Of a DNA stretch of 64,000 bases, positions 53,255 to 62,334 are shown in pieces (position 1 is the first letter of the stretch; each line of letters starts with the position of its first letter). Both the position numbers and the translations under genes were made by a program. The notes below the pieces were generated by a model. The model was not told the origin of the DNA and did not search any database. It saw nothing but the letters and a program-made list of their open reading frames with translations. The stretch is from Solitalea agri. GTDB taxonomy: Bacteria > Bacteroidota > Bacteroidia > Sphingobacteriales > Sphingobacteriaceae. The stretch is from positions 124,001 to 188,000 of the forward strand of contig NZ_JAMWYS010000028.1 in NCBI RefSeq assembly GCF_023914155.1, in the 5' to 3' direction.

Positions 53255-55192
53255 TTGATTACCAAAGAAACCATAGACAGGATAATGGATGCCGTAGATA
53301 TCGTCGAAGTTATCGGCGAATTTGTGCATCTGAAAAAACGTGGCGCAAACTATGTTGGCCTAAGTCCTTTTGCCAATGAGAAAACACCATCGTTTACGGT
53401 TTCTCCTGTTAAACAAATTTTCAAAGACTTTAGTACCGGTAAAGGAGGAAGCGCTATCACCTTTTTAATGGAGCTGGAGAAATTCAGCTATCCTGAGGCA
53501 TTAAAATGGCTGGCTAATAAATATCAGATTGAAGTTGATGAAATTCGCAAGAAAGAGGATGGCGTTGAGAACGATGAGCGCGAAAGTTTATTCATTGTTA
53601 ATGAATTTGCCCGTAATTACTTTGCCGAAACACTTTTTGAGCGGGAAGAAGGGATTAACATTGGTCAGAGTTATTTTAAAGAGCGTGGCTTTCGTGAAGA
53701 AACCCTGAAAAAGTTTCAGTTGGGTTATTGTGCCGACAGGTGGGATGACTTTACACAAGCAGCTCTAAAAGCAAGCTATAAAGAAGAATACCTGGTAACC
53801 ACCGGGCTTACCATAAAAAAGGAAGATGGAAAAACATTTGATCGTTATAAAGGTCGTGTGATTTTTCCGATTCATAGCTTAACCGGAAGAGTTATTGGTT
53901 TTGGTGGCCGTGTGTTGAAAACCGGTGATAAAACAGCCAAATACGTTAACTCGCCTGAGTCATTAATCTATCATAAAAGCCAAACACTTTACGGGATCTA
54001 TTTCGCCAAAAATAAGATCCGTGATGAGAATAACTGTTTTCTGGCCGAAGGCTATACCGATGTGATTTCATTACATCAATCGGGCATTGAAAATGTGGTG
54101 GCCTCTTCGGGTACTTCCTTAACCGTTGAACAAATTCGTCTGATCAACCGCTTTACGCAAAATGTAACCATTTTATATGATGGCGATGCGGCAGGTATCA
54201 AGGCTTCTTTGCGCGGAATCGATATGATCCTGGAGGAAGGGCTAAATGTAAAGATCGTTCTTTTTCCTGATGGACACGACCCTGATTCATACGTAAGAAG
54301 TGTAGGTGGGACAGCCTTCAGCACTTATGTAAAAGAGAATCAAAAAGACTTTATCCTATTTAAAACATCCATATTACTTCAGGACGCGAAGAATGATCCT
54401 TTGAAGCGGGCCGAAGTTATTCGGGATATTGTAGAGAGTATTGCAAAAATTCCGGATAGTATTAAAGCTTCGGTTTTCATTTCTGAAACAAGCCGGCTTT
54501 TGCAGATGGAAGAGCGCATTTTATTGTCGGAGTTGAATAAACTCAAACTAAAAAATGCGAAAGGTAAAGAGAGAGAACGAGAGACAAAGCCAGAAGCTGG
54601 TCCTGATTATGATGATCCGAACTTTGATCCCAGAGTGCTGGATTATGCTGATCCACAACCTGAAGTAGCTGTTGATAATGAAGACCCACAAGAGGAAGAA
54701 ATTGTCAGACTACTGATTAATTATGGTACTGAAATATGGGAGGAAGATCTTTCAGTTGCCCAGTTTCTGATTCATGCCCTTGATGATATCGAGTTTGGCA
54801 ATAGTTTGTACAGGACTTTCTTTGAGGAAGTGCGGTTTAAATTGAATGAAGGAGAAGTGGTTGGCGAGCGATTTTTTGTTCATCACCCAAACAATGAAGT
54901 CAGAGATTTAACGGCAACATTGCTTACTTCGCCCCATAGTTTAAGTGAAAACTGGGAGAAAATGCATGATATTCCGGTTCCTGATGAGAAATCGAAATTA
55001 AGGCAAGCGGTTTTGAGTGCAGTCTATCATATTAAGATGCGAAAGGTGATGCGGTTAATCAAAGAGAATCAGGAGAAGATGAAAACAGCAACTACTGATG
55101 ATGAGATTATTGCCCTGCAAACATTCCACATACAACTAACGCAGGTTAAAAAAGATATTTCTGCAGAGTTGGGTGCGGTGATATTAAAGTAA
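53255..55192 (+). CDS. dnaG: DNA primase DnaG with degenerate zinc-binding domain
   Basis: The 645-residue protein has an N-terminal CHC2-type domain, the toprim catalytic core ('AEGYTDVISLHQSG', 'LYDGDAAGIKASLRGIDMIL') and a long C-terminal helicase-binding region. It synthesises RNA primers for replication. All four expected zinc ligands are replaced: SPFA (37-40) instead of CPFH, and 'KDFSTG' (57-62) with D58 and T61 in place of cysteines, while the surrounding 'EKTPSFTVSP' is intact. The start is TTG at 53255, giving the usual 'MITKETIDRIMD'. It is convergent with polA. Confidence 0.95.
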   Translation: MITKETIDRIMDAVDIVEVIGEFVHLKKRGANYVGLSPFANEKTPSFTVSPVKQIFKDFSTGKGGSAITFLMELEKFSYPEALKWLANKYQIEVDEIRKKEDGVENDERESLFIVNEFARNYFAETLFEREEGINIGQSYFKERGFREETLKKFQLGYCADRWDDFTQAALKASYKEEYLVTTGLTIKKEDGKTFDRYKGRVIFPIHSLTGRVIGFGGRVLKTGDKTAKYVNSPESLIYHKSQTLYGIYFAKNKIRDENNCFLAEGYTDVISLHQSGIENVVASSGTSLTVEQIRLINRFTQNVTILYDGDAAGIKASLRGIDMILEEGLNVKIVLFPDGHDPDSYVRSVGGTAFSTYVKENQKDFILFKTSILLQDAKNDPLKRAEVIRDIVESIAKIPDSIKASVFISETSRLLQMEERILLSELNKLKLKNAKGKERERETKPEAGPDYDDPNFDPRVLDYADPQPEVAVDNEDPQEEEIVRLLINYGTEIWEEDLSVAQFLIHALDDIEFGNSLYRTFFEEVRFKLNEGEVVGERFFVHHPNNEVRDLTATLLTSPHSLSENWEKMHDIPVPDEKSKLRQAVLSAVYHIKMRKVMRLIKENQEKMKTATTDDEIIALQTFHIQLTQVKKDISAELGAVILK

Positions 55193-55254
55193 AACCAGAT
55201 TGTCTTCTGAATAGAACCCATTTTTTTAATGAGGCTGTCCTTGATCGATTTGAG

Positions 55255-55315
55255 CCTTCGACTTCGCTCAGGCGGACACTCTCGCCGAAGCTAGTCCCCT
55301 GAGCGGAGTCGAAGG
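55255..55315. repeat. Dispersed-type inverted repeat between dnaG and polA
   Basis: CCTTCGACTTCGCTCAGG (55255-55272) and its near reverse complement CCTGAGCGGAGTCGAAGG (55298-55315, one mismatch) form an 18-base stem with a 25-base loop. The sequence belongs to a palindrome type found scattered in intergenic regions of many bacterial genomes, as far as I recall. Here it lies between convergent genes and is followed by GTTTTAG, so it can also serve as terminator. Confidence 0.8.
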
Positions 55316-55341
55316 GTTTTAGTTACCCTTTTTCCATTAGT

Positions 55342-58167
55342 TTAATGAGCTTCCAGCCAGTTTTGTCCAGTTCCGCTTTCAACCAAAATCGGCACTTCCA
55401 TTTTAATAGCCGTTTTCATAAGCTCTTCAATTACCGGTCTAACTTTTTCTACTTCAGTTTTAGGAACATCAAAAACCAACTCATCATGAACCTGTAAAAT
55501 CATGCGGGTATCGACTTTCATTGATTTCAGTTCACGATGAATATTGATCATGGCCACTTTAATCATATCGGCAGCTGAACCCTGTATGGGTGCATTGATC
55601 GCATTTCGTTCAGCAAAACCACGAACTACTGCATTTGCCGAATTAATATCGCGTAAATAACGACGACGTCCTAAAATGGTTTCTACATAGCCGTTTTCAC
55701 GTGCGAAGTTGGCCGTATCGCTCATGTATTTCTTGATGCCCGGGTATTGGATGAAATACTGTTCGATAATCTCAGCAGCTTCTTTTCGTGGGATTCCAAG
55801 GCTTTGAGAAAGGCCAAATGCCGATTGGCCGTAAATAATTCCGAAGTTTACCGCCTTAGCGTTTCTTCGCTGGTCAGACGTTACCTCGTCAAATCCAATT
55901 CCGTAAACTTTGGCAGCAGTGGCCCGGTGAATATCATGGCCGTGTTTAAAGGCATCCAGCATGCCTGTATCTTTACTGATTTCAGCAATAATGCGAAGCT
56001 CAATCTGCGAGTAGTCGGCCGACAGCAGTGTGAAATCATCATTTCGAGGGATAAATGCCCTGCGAACTTCACGTCCTTTTTCAGTTCTTATGGGGATATT
56101 CTGGAGATTAGGGTTGTTAGAACTTAAACGCCCAGTTGCTGCTACTGCCTGGTTAAATGAGGAGTGCACCCTGCCCGTTTTGCGGTTAATCATCAAAGGT
56201 AAGGCATCAACATACGTAGACTTTAATTTCTGTAATTGACGGAAATCTAACACGTCCTGAACCATTTCATGTTTAGGAGCCAGTGCAGTTAAAACATCTT
56301 CGCCGGTTTGATATTGGCCGGTTTTGGTTTTCTTAGCTTTAGGATCGAGCTGAAGTTTTTCAAACAAAACCTCACCCAATTGTTTAGGTGAAGCTATGTT
56401 AAAGCGTACTCCGGCTTTTTCATAAATCTGTTTTTCTAACCGCAGGATATCGGTTTCAAGTTCTTTTGAATAATCAGCAAGTCCTTTTTCATCAATACGG
56501 ATACCATCTTTCTCCATATCGGCTAGTACATAAATCAATGGATTTTCTACTTCTCTTGCTAGCTTGTCGGCATTAAGGGTTGGAAGCAATGGCGCAAAAG
56601 TTTCCTTTAATTGCAGGGTAATGTCGGCATCTTCAGCAGCGTACTCCCCCGCTTTTTCAATCGGTACAGTTCGCATATTACCTTGATCTTTCCCTTTCTT
56701 TCCAATTAATTCGGTTATAGATATAGGAGAATAATTCAGGTATGATTCCGACAGGAAATCCATGTTATGGCGGGTATCAGCATCAATCAGGTAATGAGCC
56801 AACATGGTATCAAATAATGGTCCCTGCATTTCAATGCCGTACCATTTCATCATCAGAATATCATATTTAATGTTCTGACCGATTTTTTCATTTTCAGGAT
56901 TTTCTAAAACCGATTTGAATTCATTCACAATTGCCTGTGCTTCGGTTTGGTTCTCCGGAATTGGAACATAAAAGCCTTCGCCTTTTTTCCAAGAGAAGGA
57001 TAATCCTACCAATTCGGCGTCATTCGCGTCGGTTCCGGTGGTTTCTGTATCAAAACTAAATGATTTTTGGGTCGAAAGCGCCTCAATAAGTTGCTTTCTT
57101 TTCTCCGGAGTATCGGTTATTTCGTAATTATGAGGAGTATTCGCTATAGTCTTGAATCCTGTAGAGGGTTCCTGTTCTTCAAGTTCAACCACAGCTTCCC
57201 TTTTGATAGTTATCGGTATGCCTCCAATAGGATTGCCAAAGAGATCAGTTTGGACATTGGTATTACTTAGCGCCTGTCCACCGGTTACTACAAACTGTTC
57301 ACCAAACACCCTTCGGCCCAAAGTTCTGAATTCGAGTTCAGCAAAAAGAGGTTCAAGTATTTCTCTCGAAGGTTCTTTAATACATAATGCCTCTTCGTTA
57401 AGTTCAATTGGAGTATTAAGTAAGATAGTGGCCAGTCTTTTTGAAAGCAAGCCTTGCTCTTTAAAGTTCTCTACATTCTCTTTTTGTTTGCCTTTCAGTT
57501 CATGCGAATTGGCAAAAATGTTCTCCATCGAACCATATTTCTGGATTAACAGTTTTGCGGTTTTTTCACCAATTCCTGGTATCCCTGGTATATTATCAAC
57601 GGCATCGCCCCATAAACCCAAAATGTCTATAACCTGATCAACGCGTTCAATCTCCCATTTAGCAAGCACTTCTTTCACCCCCATAATTTCCATTTCATTT
57701 CCCGAACGAGCAGGTTTGTAAATGAAGATCTTGTCGCTCACCAATTGGGCGAAGTCCTTATCAGGAGTCATCATATAGGTAATGAATCCCTCTTTTTCTG
57801 CTTTTTTGGCTAGTGTGCCGATAATATCATCAGCCTCATACCCGTCAACCGTTAAAACAGGAATGTTAAAGCCTTCAATGATCCGTTTTACATAAGGAAG
57901 AGCAGCTGAAAGATCCTCCGGCATGGCTTCACGATGTGCCTTGTAATGTTCAAACTCTGTATGTCTGTCGGTTGGAGCCTCGGTATCAAACACCACGGCC
58001 ATATGTGTAGGTTGTTCTTTTTTCAATACCTCTAGTAAGGTGTTGGTAAAACCAAGCATAGCCGAAGTATTGAGGCCTGAAGAAGTAAAACGAGGTGCCT
58101 TGCTAAGCGCAAAATGAGCGCGATAGATCAGCGCCATTCCATCGAGCAGAAATAGTTTTTTTGTCAC
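55342..58167 (-). CDS. polA: DNA polymerase I
   Basis: The 941-residue protein has all three domains. The 5'-nuclease is at about 1-300 ('VDGYEADDIIGTLA', 'GDAVDNIPGIPGIGEKTA'). The 3'-5' exonuclease has intact acidic residues ('FSFDTETTGTDA'). The polymerase has motif A 'LLSADYSQIELRI', motif B 'RRNAKAVNFGIIYGQ' and motif C 'LQVHDELVFD'. It fills gaps in repair and removes primers. Because 'FDTETT' retains the metal-binding D and E, proofreading is probably active. It begins 104 bases downstream of the tag gene's end and is convergent with dnaG. Confidence 0.97.
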   Translation of the reverse strand: MTKKLFLLDGMALIYRAHFALSKAPRFTSSGLNTSAMLGFTNTLLEVLKKEQPTHMAVVFDTEAPTDRHTEFEHYKAHREAMPEDLSAALPYVKRIIEGFNIPVLTVDGYEADDIIGTLAKKAEKEGFITYMMTPDKDFAQLVSDKIFIYKPARSGNEMEIMGVKEVLAKWEIERVDQVIDILGLWGDAVDNIPGIPGIGEKTAKLLIQKYGSMENIFANSHELKGKQKENVENFKEQGLLSKRLATILLNTPIELNEEALCIKEPSREILEPLFAELEFRTLGRRVFGEQFVVTGGQALSNTNVQTDLFGNPIGGIPITIKREAVVELEEQEPSTGFKTIANTPHNYEITDTPEKRKQLIEALSTQKSFSFDTETTGTDANDAELVGLSFSWKKGEGFYVPIPENQTEAQAIVNEFKSVLENPENEKIGQNIKYDILMMKWYGIEMQGPLFDTMLAHYLIDADTRHNMDFLSESYLNYSPISITELIGKKGKDQGNMRTVPIEKAGEYAAEDADITLQLKETFAPLLPTLNADKLAREVENPLIYVLADMEKDGIRIDEKGLADYSKELETDILRLEKQIYEKAGVRFNIASPKQLGEVLFEKLQLDPKAKKTKTGQYQTGEDVLTALAPKHEMVQDVLDFRQLQKLKSTYVDALPLMINRKTGRVHSSFNQAVAATGRLSSNNPNLQNIPIRTEKGREVRRAFIPRNDDFTLLSADYSQIELRIIAEISKDTGMLDAFKHGHDIHRATAAKVYGIGFDEVTSDQRRNAKAVNFGIIYGQSAFGLSQSLGIPRKEAAEIIEQYFIQYPGIKKYMSDTANFARENGYVETILGRRRYLRDINSANAVVRGFAERNAINAPIQGSAADMIKVAMINIHRELKSMKVDTRMILQVHDELVFDVPKTEVEKVRPVIEELMKTAIKMEVPILVESGTGQNWLEAH

Positions 58168-58231
58168 AACAATTGGGTTTATGATAAATGCAAATGTAGA
58201 AGATAAATTATGGAATTGGGTTTAAATAATG

Positions 58232-58260
58232 AAGGCCGGACAGAGGCTATTGTCGGCCTT
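58232..58260 (-). terminator. Possible terminator after the tag gene
   Basis: Arms AAGGCCG (58232-58238) and CGGCCTT (58254-58260) extend by GACA/TGTC with one bulge. On the minus strand the hairpin is followed by CATTATTTAAA, only moderately T-rich. Confidence 0.55.
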
Positions 58261-58270
58261 TATTTCGGAT

Positions 58271-58867
58271 TTATTTTCTAACATGACACTCCAGAATATG
58301 GTCATTTACCATCCCGGTGGCCTGCATATGTGCATAGCAGATGGTAGTTCCAAAAAATTTGAACCCTCTTTTTTTCATGTCTTTGCTAATTGCATCAGAA
58401 ATTTCAGTTCGCGCCGGTACTTCTTGAGTGCTGACAAACTGATTTATAATTGGTTTACCGTTTGGTAAAAATCCCCAGATATACTTACAGAAACTGCCAA
58501 ATTCCTTTTGTATGTCAATAAAGAGTTTCGCATTGCTGATAGCCGAAGTGATTTTTAATTTATTCCGGATTATTCCTTCATTTTGAAGCAGACGTTCCAC
58601 ATCCTTCTCGGTAAATGCGGCTACCTTGTTAACATCAAAATCGGCAAAGGCTTTTCTGTAATTTTCGCGTTTACGTAAAATGGTGATCCAGCTTAAACCA
58701 GCCTGAGCACTTTCCAAAAGCAAAAATTCAAACATTGTCTTGTCATCACGAACCTCTCGTCCCCACTCTTCGTCATGGTATTGCTGATATAGAGGGTCTT
58801 CGCCACACCATGGGCAGCGAATTATTAGTTTAGAGTCTTGAGTATTAGGTTTTAAGTCTTCTGGCAT
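58271..58867 (-). CDS. tag: DNA-3-methyladenine glycosylase I
   Basis: The 198-residue protein has the Tag pattern 'CPWCGEDPLYQQYHDEEWG', 'FEFLLLESAQAGLSWITILR' and 'NEGIIRNKLKI'. Zinc ligands equivalent to those of E. coli Tag appear as the first Cys and the His of 'YHDEEWG', plus the C-terminal H-x3-C in 'NDHILEC'. It removes 3-methyladenine from alkylated DNA. It sits upstream of polA on the same strand, 104 bases away with a possible terminator between. Confidence 0.93.
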   Translation of the reverse strand: MPEDLKPNTQDSKLIIRCPWCGEDPLYQQYHDEEWGREVRDDKTMFEFLLLESAQAGLSWITILRKRENYRKAFADFDVNKVAAFTEKDVERLLQNEGIIRNKLKITSAISNAKLFIDIQKEFGSFCKYIWGFLPNGKPIINQFVSTQEVPARTEISDAISKDMKKRGFKFFGTTICYAHMQATGMVNDHILECHVRK

Positions 58868-58963
58868 TTCAAATAAATTTTTCAGGATGTAAGATCATAA
58901 AGTTTAATAAACGAGCAACTTCATCGGCCGCCGGCTCATTTTCTCAAGACGAAGTTCTTCAGA

Positions 58964-59677
58964 CTAACTAAGGCTCGCCAAATGATTATAATCAGCAATT
59001 ACAATCTGCAAAAAAACATAATCAGACAAAGTAGACTCAATACCCGTAATGGTCTTGATTTTATCGGCTACAGGGCCAAGCATCATTTCATTATTGGCTT
59101 TAAGGCTTCGGTTAATTATTTTTTGTACCAGGGTGATGTCGTGGTCAGTCAGGGTTGCTACCTCCGGAAAATTTACCTTATAATTCGGGTTTACTTTGGT
59201 AAGTGGAATATCTTCAAACTCATCGCGGTTAACAAATTTAACCACTGTGGTTCCTGCGGCAATATCTCCTATACGTTGACTTCTCCCATTCACTAAAATG
59301 GTAATAAGAGCCAAGCCTCCAGATGTGGCACTGATCTCTAGTAAACGGAACATCCAGCGTAATAAATAATCGCTTATTGATGGGGTAGATCCATCGAGCT
59401 TAAGTACCTGGATATGCATAGAACGCTTACCGATGGTTTGACCGTTAAAATAAATCTCCATAGCTAAATGATATAGCATTAAAGGCAAAGCAAGCAATAT
59501 AATTAGGGCTGTCCCCGGTTCAGTACCAAGCGATGCAAAAATGACAACAAGTATCAGGAAATAGGCCATTAATACTAAGCTGTCGATCAGGGTGGCTAAA
59601 ATTCGATCGCCCACACTGGCTAGTTCATAGTTGAGCTGAACGTTTTGGGCGGTTTGGATGGTTATATTGTTACTCAT
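58964..59677 (-). CDS. RDD-family membrane protein
   Basis: From the ATG at 59677 the product is 237 residues. The RDD signature is 'ASVGDRILATLIDSLVLM' (about 19-36), followed by membrane segments to about residue 140 and a cytoplasmic C-terminal helical region. RDD proteins are of largely unknown function, some linked to ion transport. It is divergent from the spoIIM-led cluster by 108 bases, and RDD genes accompany DUF4129/MoxR clusters in Bacteroidota. The longer frame to 59752 lacks similarity and is rejected. Confidence 0.88.
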   Translation of the reverse strand: MSNNITIQTAQNVQLNYELASVGDRILATLIDSLVLMAYFLILVVIFASLGTEPGTALIILLALPLMLYHLAMEIYFNGQTIGKRSMHIQVLKLDGSTPSISDYLLRWMFRLLEISATSGGLALITILVNGRSQRIGDIAAGTTVVKFVNRDEFEDIPLTKVNPNYKVNFPEVATLTDHDITLVQKIINRSLKANNEMMLGPVADKIKTITGIESTLSDYVFLQIVIADYNHLASLS

Positions 59678-59785
59678 AAAGATTTTGATGTGGCCTTTAA
59701 TATGAAACGAAATTAAATATATTTGGCCGATACTTTTTGACAAGTATAACATTTACTGGTTAAAAAAAACGTTAGGTTCAACAAG

Positions 59786-60751
59786 ATGCGGGAAATAGTT
59801 TTTGTTCAGCGAAATGAAGAGAAATGGAAACGTTTCGAAAATAATGTAGAGGGTAGTCCCGATGAAACTGCTGAGCAGTTTATCGAGCTTACGGATGATC
59901 TTTCGTATGCCCGTACGTTTTATCCAAACTCTGCTACAACAAAATACCTGAATAAGCTTACCGCCAAGTTTCACCTTTCTATTTATAAAAATAAAAAGGA
60001 AAAGACGAATCGTATAGTTAGTTTCTGGAAGTATGAACTACCGCAATTATTAGCCAATCACCGCAAACAGCTCTTATATTCATTCCTTATTTTTTTCATT
60101 GGGCTTTCCATTGGAGCTCTTTCAGCTGCCAAGGACGAAACTTTTGTCCGTTTGATTTTGGGCGATAGCTATGTGAATCAAACCATTCAAAATATTGAAA
60201 AGGGCGAACCTACTGCAATATATAAAAGTGGCAATGAAACAGATATGTTTATGGCCATTACGGTTAATAACATTAAGGTTTCGTTTTTGGCCTTTATTGC
60301 CGGTGTTCTACTTTCGTTGGGAACCGCCTGGCTACTTTTTACAAATGGTATAATGCTTGGCGCTTTTCAATATTTCTTTTATACCAAAGGGGTGTTAATG
60401 GCCTCTGCCTTGTCAATCTGGATTCATGGAACCCTTGAGATTTCGGCCATCATTATTGCCGGTTGTGCCGGTTTAGTAATGGGCAATAGCATTTTGTTTC
60501 CTCATACCTATTCGCGTTTAGACTCATTTAAAAAGGGTGCACGCAATGGGATAAAGATAGTAATAGGCCTAGTGCCAATTTTTATTACCGCCGGTTTTTT
60601 AGAAAGCTTCATTACCCGCTATGCTGAAATGCCGTTAGCTTTAAGTTTATTTATTATTTTGGGTTCACTCAGTTTTGTGCTCTATTACTTTGTGATTTAC
60701 CCGTATCGTTTAACTAACCACCAAAACCAATTAAATGCAACACAAAATTAA
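59786..60751 (+). CDS. SpoIIM-family membrane protein
   Basis: The 321-residue protein has a soluble N-terminus ('REIVFVQRNEEKWKRFENN') and about five membrane segments, with the family phrases 'ITVNNIKVSFLAFIAGVLLS' and 'SIWIHGTLEISAIIIAGCAG'. It is named for the sporulation protein but occurs in non-spore-formers in clusters with DUF4129 and MoxR; the role there is unknown. The stop overlaps the next gene's start by 17 bases, implying translational coupling. Confidence 0.9.
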   Translation: MREIVFVQRNEEKWKRFENNVEGSPDETAEQFIELTDDLSYARTFYPNSATTKYLNKLTAKFHLSIYKNKKEKTNRIVSFWKYELPQLLANHRKQLLYSFLIFFIGLSIGALSAAKDETFVRLILGDSYVNQTIQNIEKGEPTAIYKSGNETDMFMAITVNNIKVSFLAFIAGVLLSLGTAWLLFTNGIMLGAFQYFFYTKGVLMASALSIWIHGTLEISAIIIAGCAGLVMGNSILFPHTYSRLDSFKKGARNGIKIVIGLVPIFITAGFLESFITRYAEMPLALSLFIILGSLSFVLYYFVIYPYRLTNHQNQLNATQN

Positions 60752-61628
60752 TTTAAGAGAAGAAAGAGACTTTGGGCAGAAGATTAATGCCGTATTCACG
60801 TTTTTACAACAAAATTTTAAACCTCTTTTTAAAAGCGTATTATTTATCGTCGGCCCAGTGGCTTTAATTGCTGGAATTTCCATGGGGTTGTACCAATCGC
60901 ATGTCATGGAAATGGCTTTTGACGCCGGAGTTAATACTGTAGAATATAAGTCAACAAATCTATTTTCAACAATTCTTACTCCATCTTATTTTATCGCAAT
61001 TTTTTCAATGATAGTTGCTTTTAATTTGGTTTATGTAGTAGTGTATAGTTATTTGAAAGAATATTTGGAGGACAATAGCAACGAAATTACTGTTGACCAG
61101 GTATGGAAAAACGTACGAGAAAAGTTTATTCGTTCATTCTTTTCATTATTAGGAATGATGATCATAGCTTATTTAGCCTGTCTTATTTTCATAGGGTTTT
61201 ACTGGGTACTGGCATTTCAGTTTACACTAATTTTAGTAATGATTGAGAACACCAAGTTTTCTGATTTGATGACTAGATGTTTATTCTTAATAAGAAGCAA
61301 ATGGTGGTCAACTTTTGGCTTACTAGCTGTAATAATGATTATTCAAGGATTAATGGGTATTGTATTTAATATTCCAACCTACATTATCACATTTGCAAAT
61401 GCCTTTCATGTTGTTTCAGAAAACAAAGAATTTACTAATCAATGGGGGTTAATTCTAAGTACTATGTTTTCAACGGTGGGAACCTTGCTGTTATATTCTG
61501 TTTCAGCCTTAGCATTAGCTTTCCAATATTTCAACCTTGTAGAACGTAAAGAGGGTGTGGGGTTATTGCAAGAAGTTGATCAGATTGGCAAACCGAACAC
61601 TCCAGAAGACGATGAAGGCGATTTCTAG
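60735..61628 (+). CDS. Polytopic membrane protein of the DUF4129/MoxR cluster
   Basis: The 297-residue protein has about six hydrophobic segments ('LFKSVLFIVGPVALIAGISM', 'LGMMIIAYLACLIFIGFYWV', 'TVGTLLLYSVSALALAFQYF') and a charged C-terminus ('PNTPEDDEGDF'). I recognise no named domain; such proteins occupy this position in Bacteroidota MoxR clusters. It overlaps spoIIM by 17 bases and the DUF4129 gene by 17 bases, so the three are one transcription and translation unit. Confidence 0.8.
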   Translation: MQHKINLREERDFGQKINAVFTFLQQNFKPLFKSVLFIVGPVALIAGISMGLYQSHVMEMAFDAGVNTVEYKSTNLFSTILTPSYFIAIFSMIVAFNLVYVVVYSYLKEYLEDNSNEITVDQVWKNVREKFIRSFFSLLGMMIIAYLACLIFIGFYWVLAFQFTLILVMIENTKFSDLMTRCLFLIRSKWWSTFGLLAVIMIIQGLMGIVFNIPTYIITFANAFHVVSENKEFTNQWGLILSTMFSTVGTLLLYSVSALALAFQYFNLVERKEGVGLLQEVDQIGKPNTPEDDEGDF

Positions 61629-62334
61629 CATCTTTACTATAATCCTATTAAATATACTATTGCAGACAAGTAAGCTATTTGCCTTGTCTGCAACTTGTGC
61701 AAATGATACAAGTAAACTGGTGAAACGCTTGCCTTCAAAGGCTAACGTAGAAAAGTTTGCAAGTGATCCTGATTTCCAATACAAACACAATACCGTCCCT
61801 CCGGTTGATTGGTGGGGCAAGTTTTGGTACTGGGTATCGAAGTGGCTGGGTAAGCTTTTTGGAGGTTTAGGTTACGATAATTTTTGGCAGTTTGTATTTA
61901 TAGCCATTATTGTTGGTGTTGCCATATGGGTGATTTTTAAGCTGATCGGAGTGAAAATAACTGATATTTTTCAGCGTAAGAATGCTGGAATTGATTTGCC
62001 CTACGAAACCATAAATGAAGATGTTCGCAAAATGGATTTCGAGCAACTGATTACCGAAGCACTTGAACAAAAGAACTTTCGCCTTGCAGTTCGTTTATAC
62101 TACCTGAAGGTGTTAAGGGAATTAGATGAACGTGAATTGATTTCCTGGAAACCTGAGAAAACAAATCGCAATTACATTAATGAGCTTAGTGCAAAAGATT
62201 TAAAGGCCGATTTTCAACAGATAACGCTTTGTTTTGAATACGTTTGGTATGGTGAGTTTAAGGTTGCAGAGCAAGAGTTTGCCACTATTCGCGGGGCTTT
62301 TGCTGCATTTCACAAACAGATTGGAGGCAAATGA
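61612..62334 (+). CDS. DUF4129 domain protein
   Basis: From the ATG at 61612 the product is 240 residues: a signal-like hydrophobic N-terminus ('IFTIILLNILLQTSKLFA'), a second membrane segment ('FWQFVFIAIIVGVAIWVIF'), and the DUF4129 C-terminal domain ('NFRLAVRLYYLKVLRELDER', 'ITLCFEYVWYGEF'). It is membrane-anchored, and members sit with MoxR/DUF58 genes. The start at 61612 overlaps the upstream stop by 17 bases and gives the signal sequence; the frame open from 61555 does not. Confidence 0.9.
   Translation: MKAISSIFTIILLNILLQTSKLFALSATCANDTSKLVKRLPSKANVEKFASDPDFQYKHNTVPPVDWWGKFWYWVSKWLGKLFGGLGYDNFWQFVFIAIIVGVAIWVIFKLIGVKITDIFQRKNAGIDLPYETINEDVRKMDFEQLITEALEQKNFRLAVRLYYLKVLRELDERELISWKPEKTNRNYINELSAKDLKADFQQITLCFEYVWYGEFKVAEQEFATIRGAFAAFHKQIGGK

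Noticed and set aside
57152-57637. 161-residue plus-strand frame inside polA
   Set aside because: Antisense shadow of the conserved 5'-nuclease region of DNA polymerase I.
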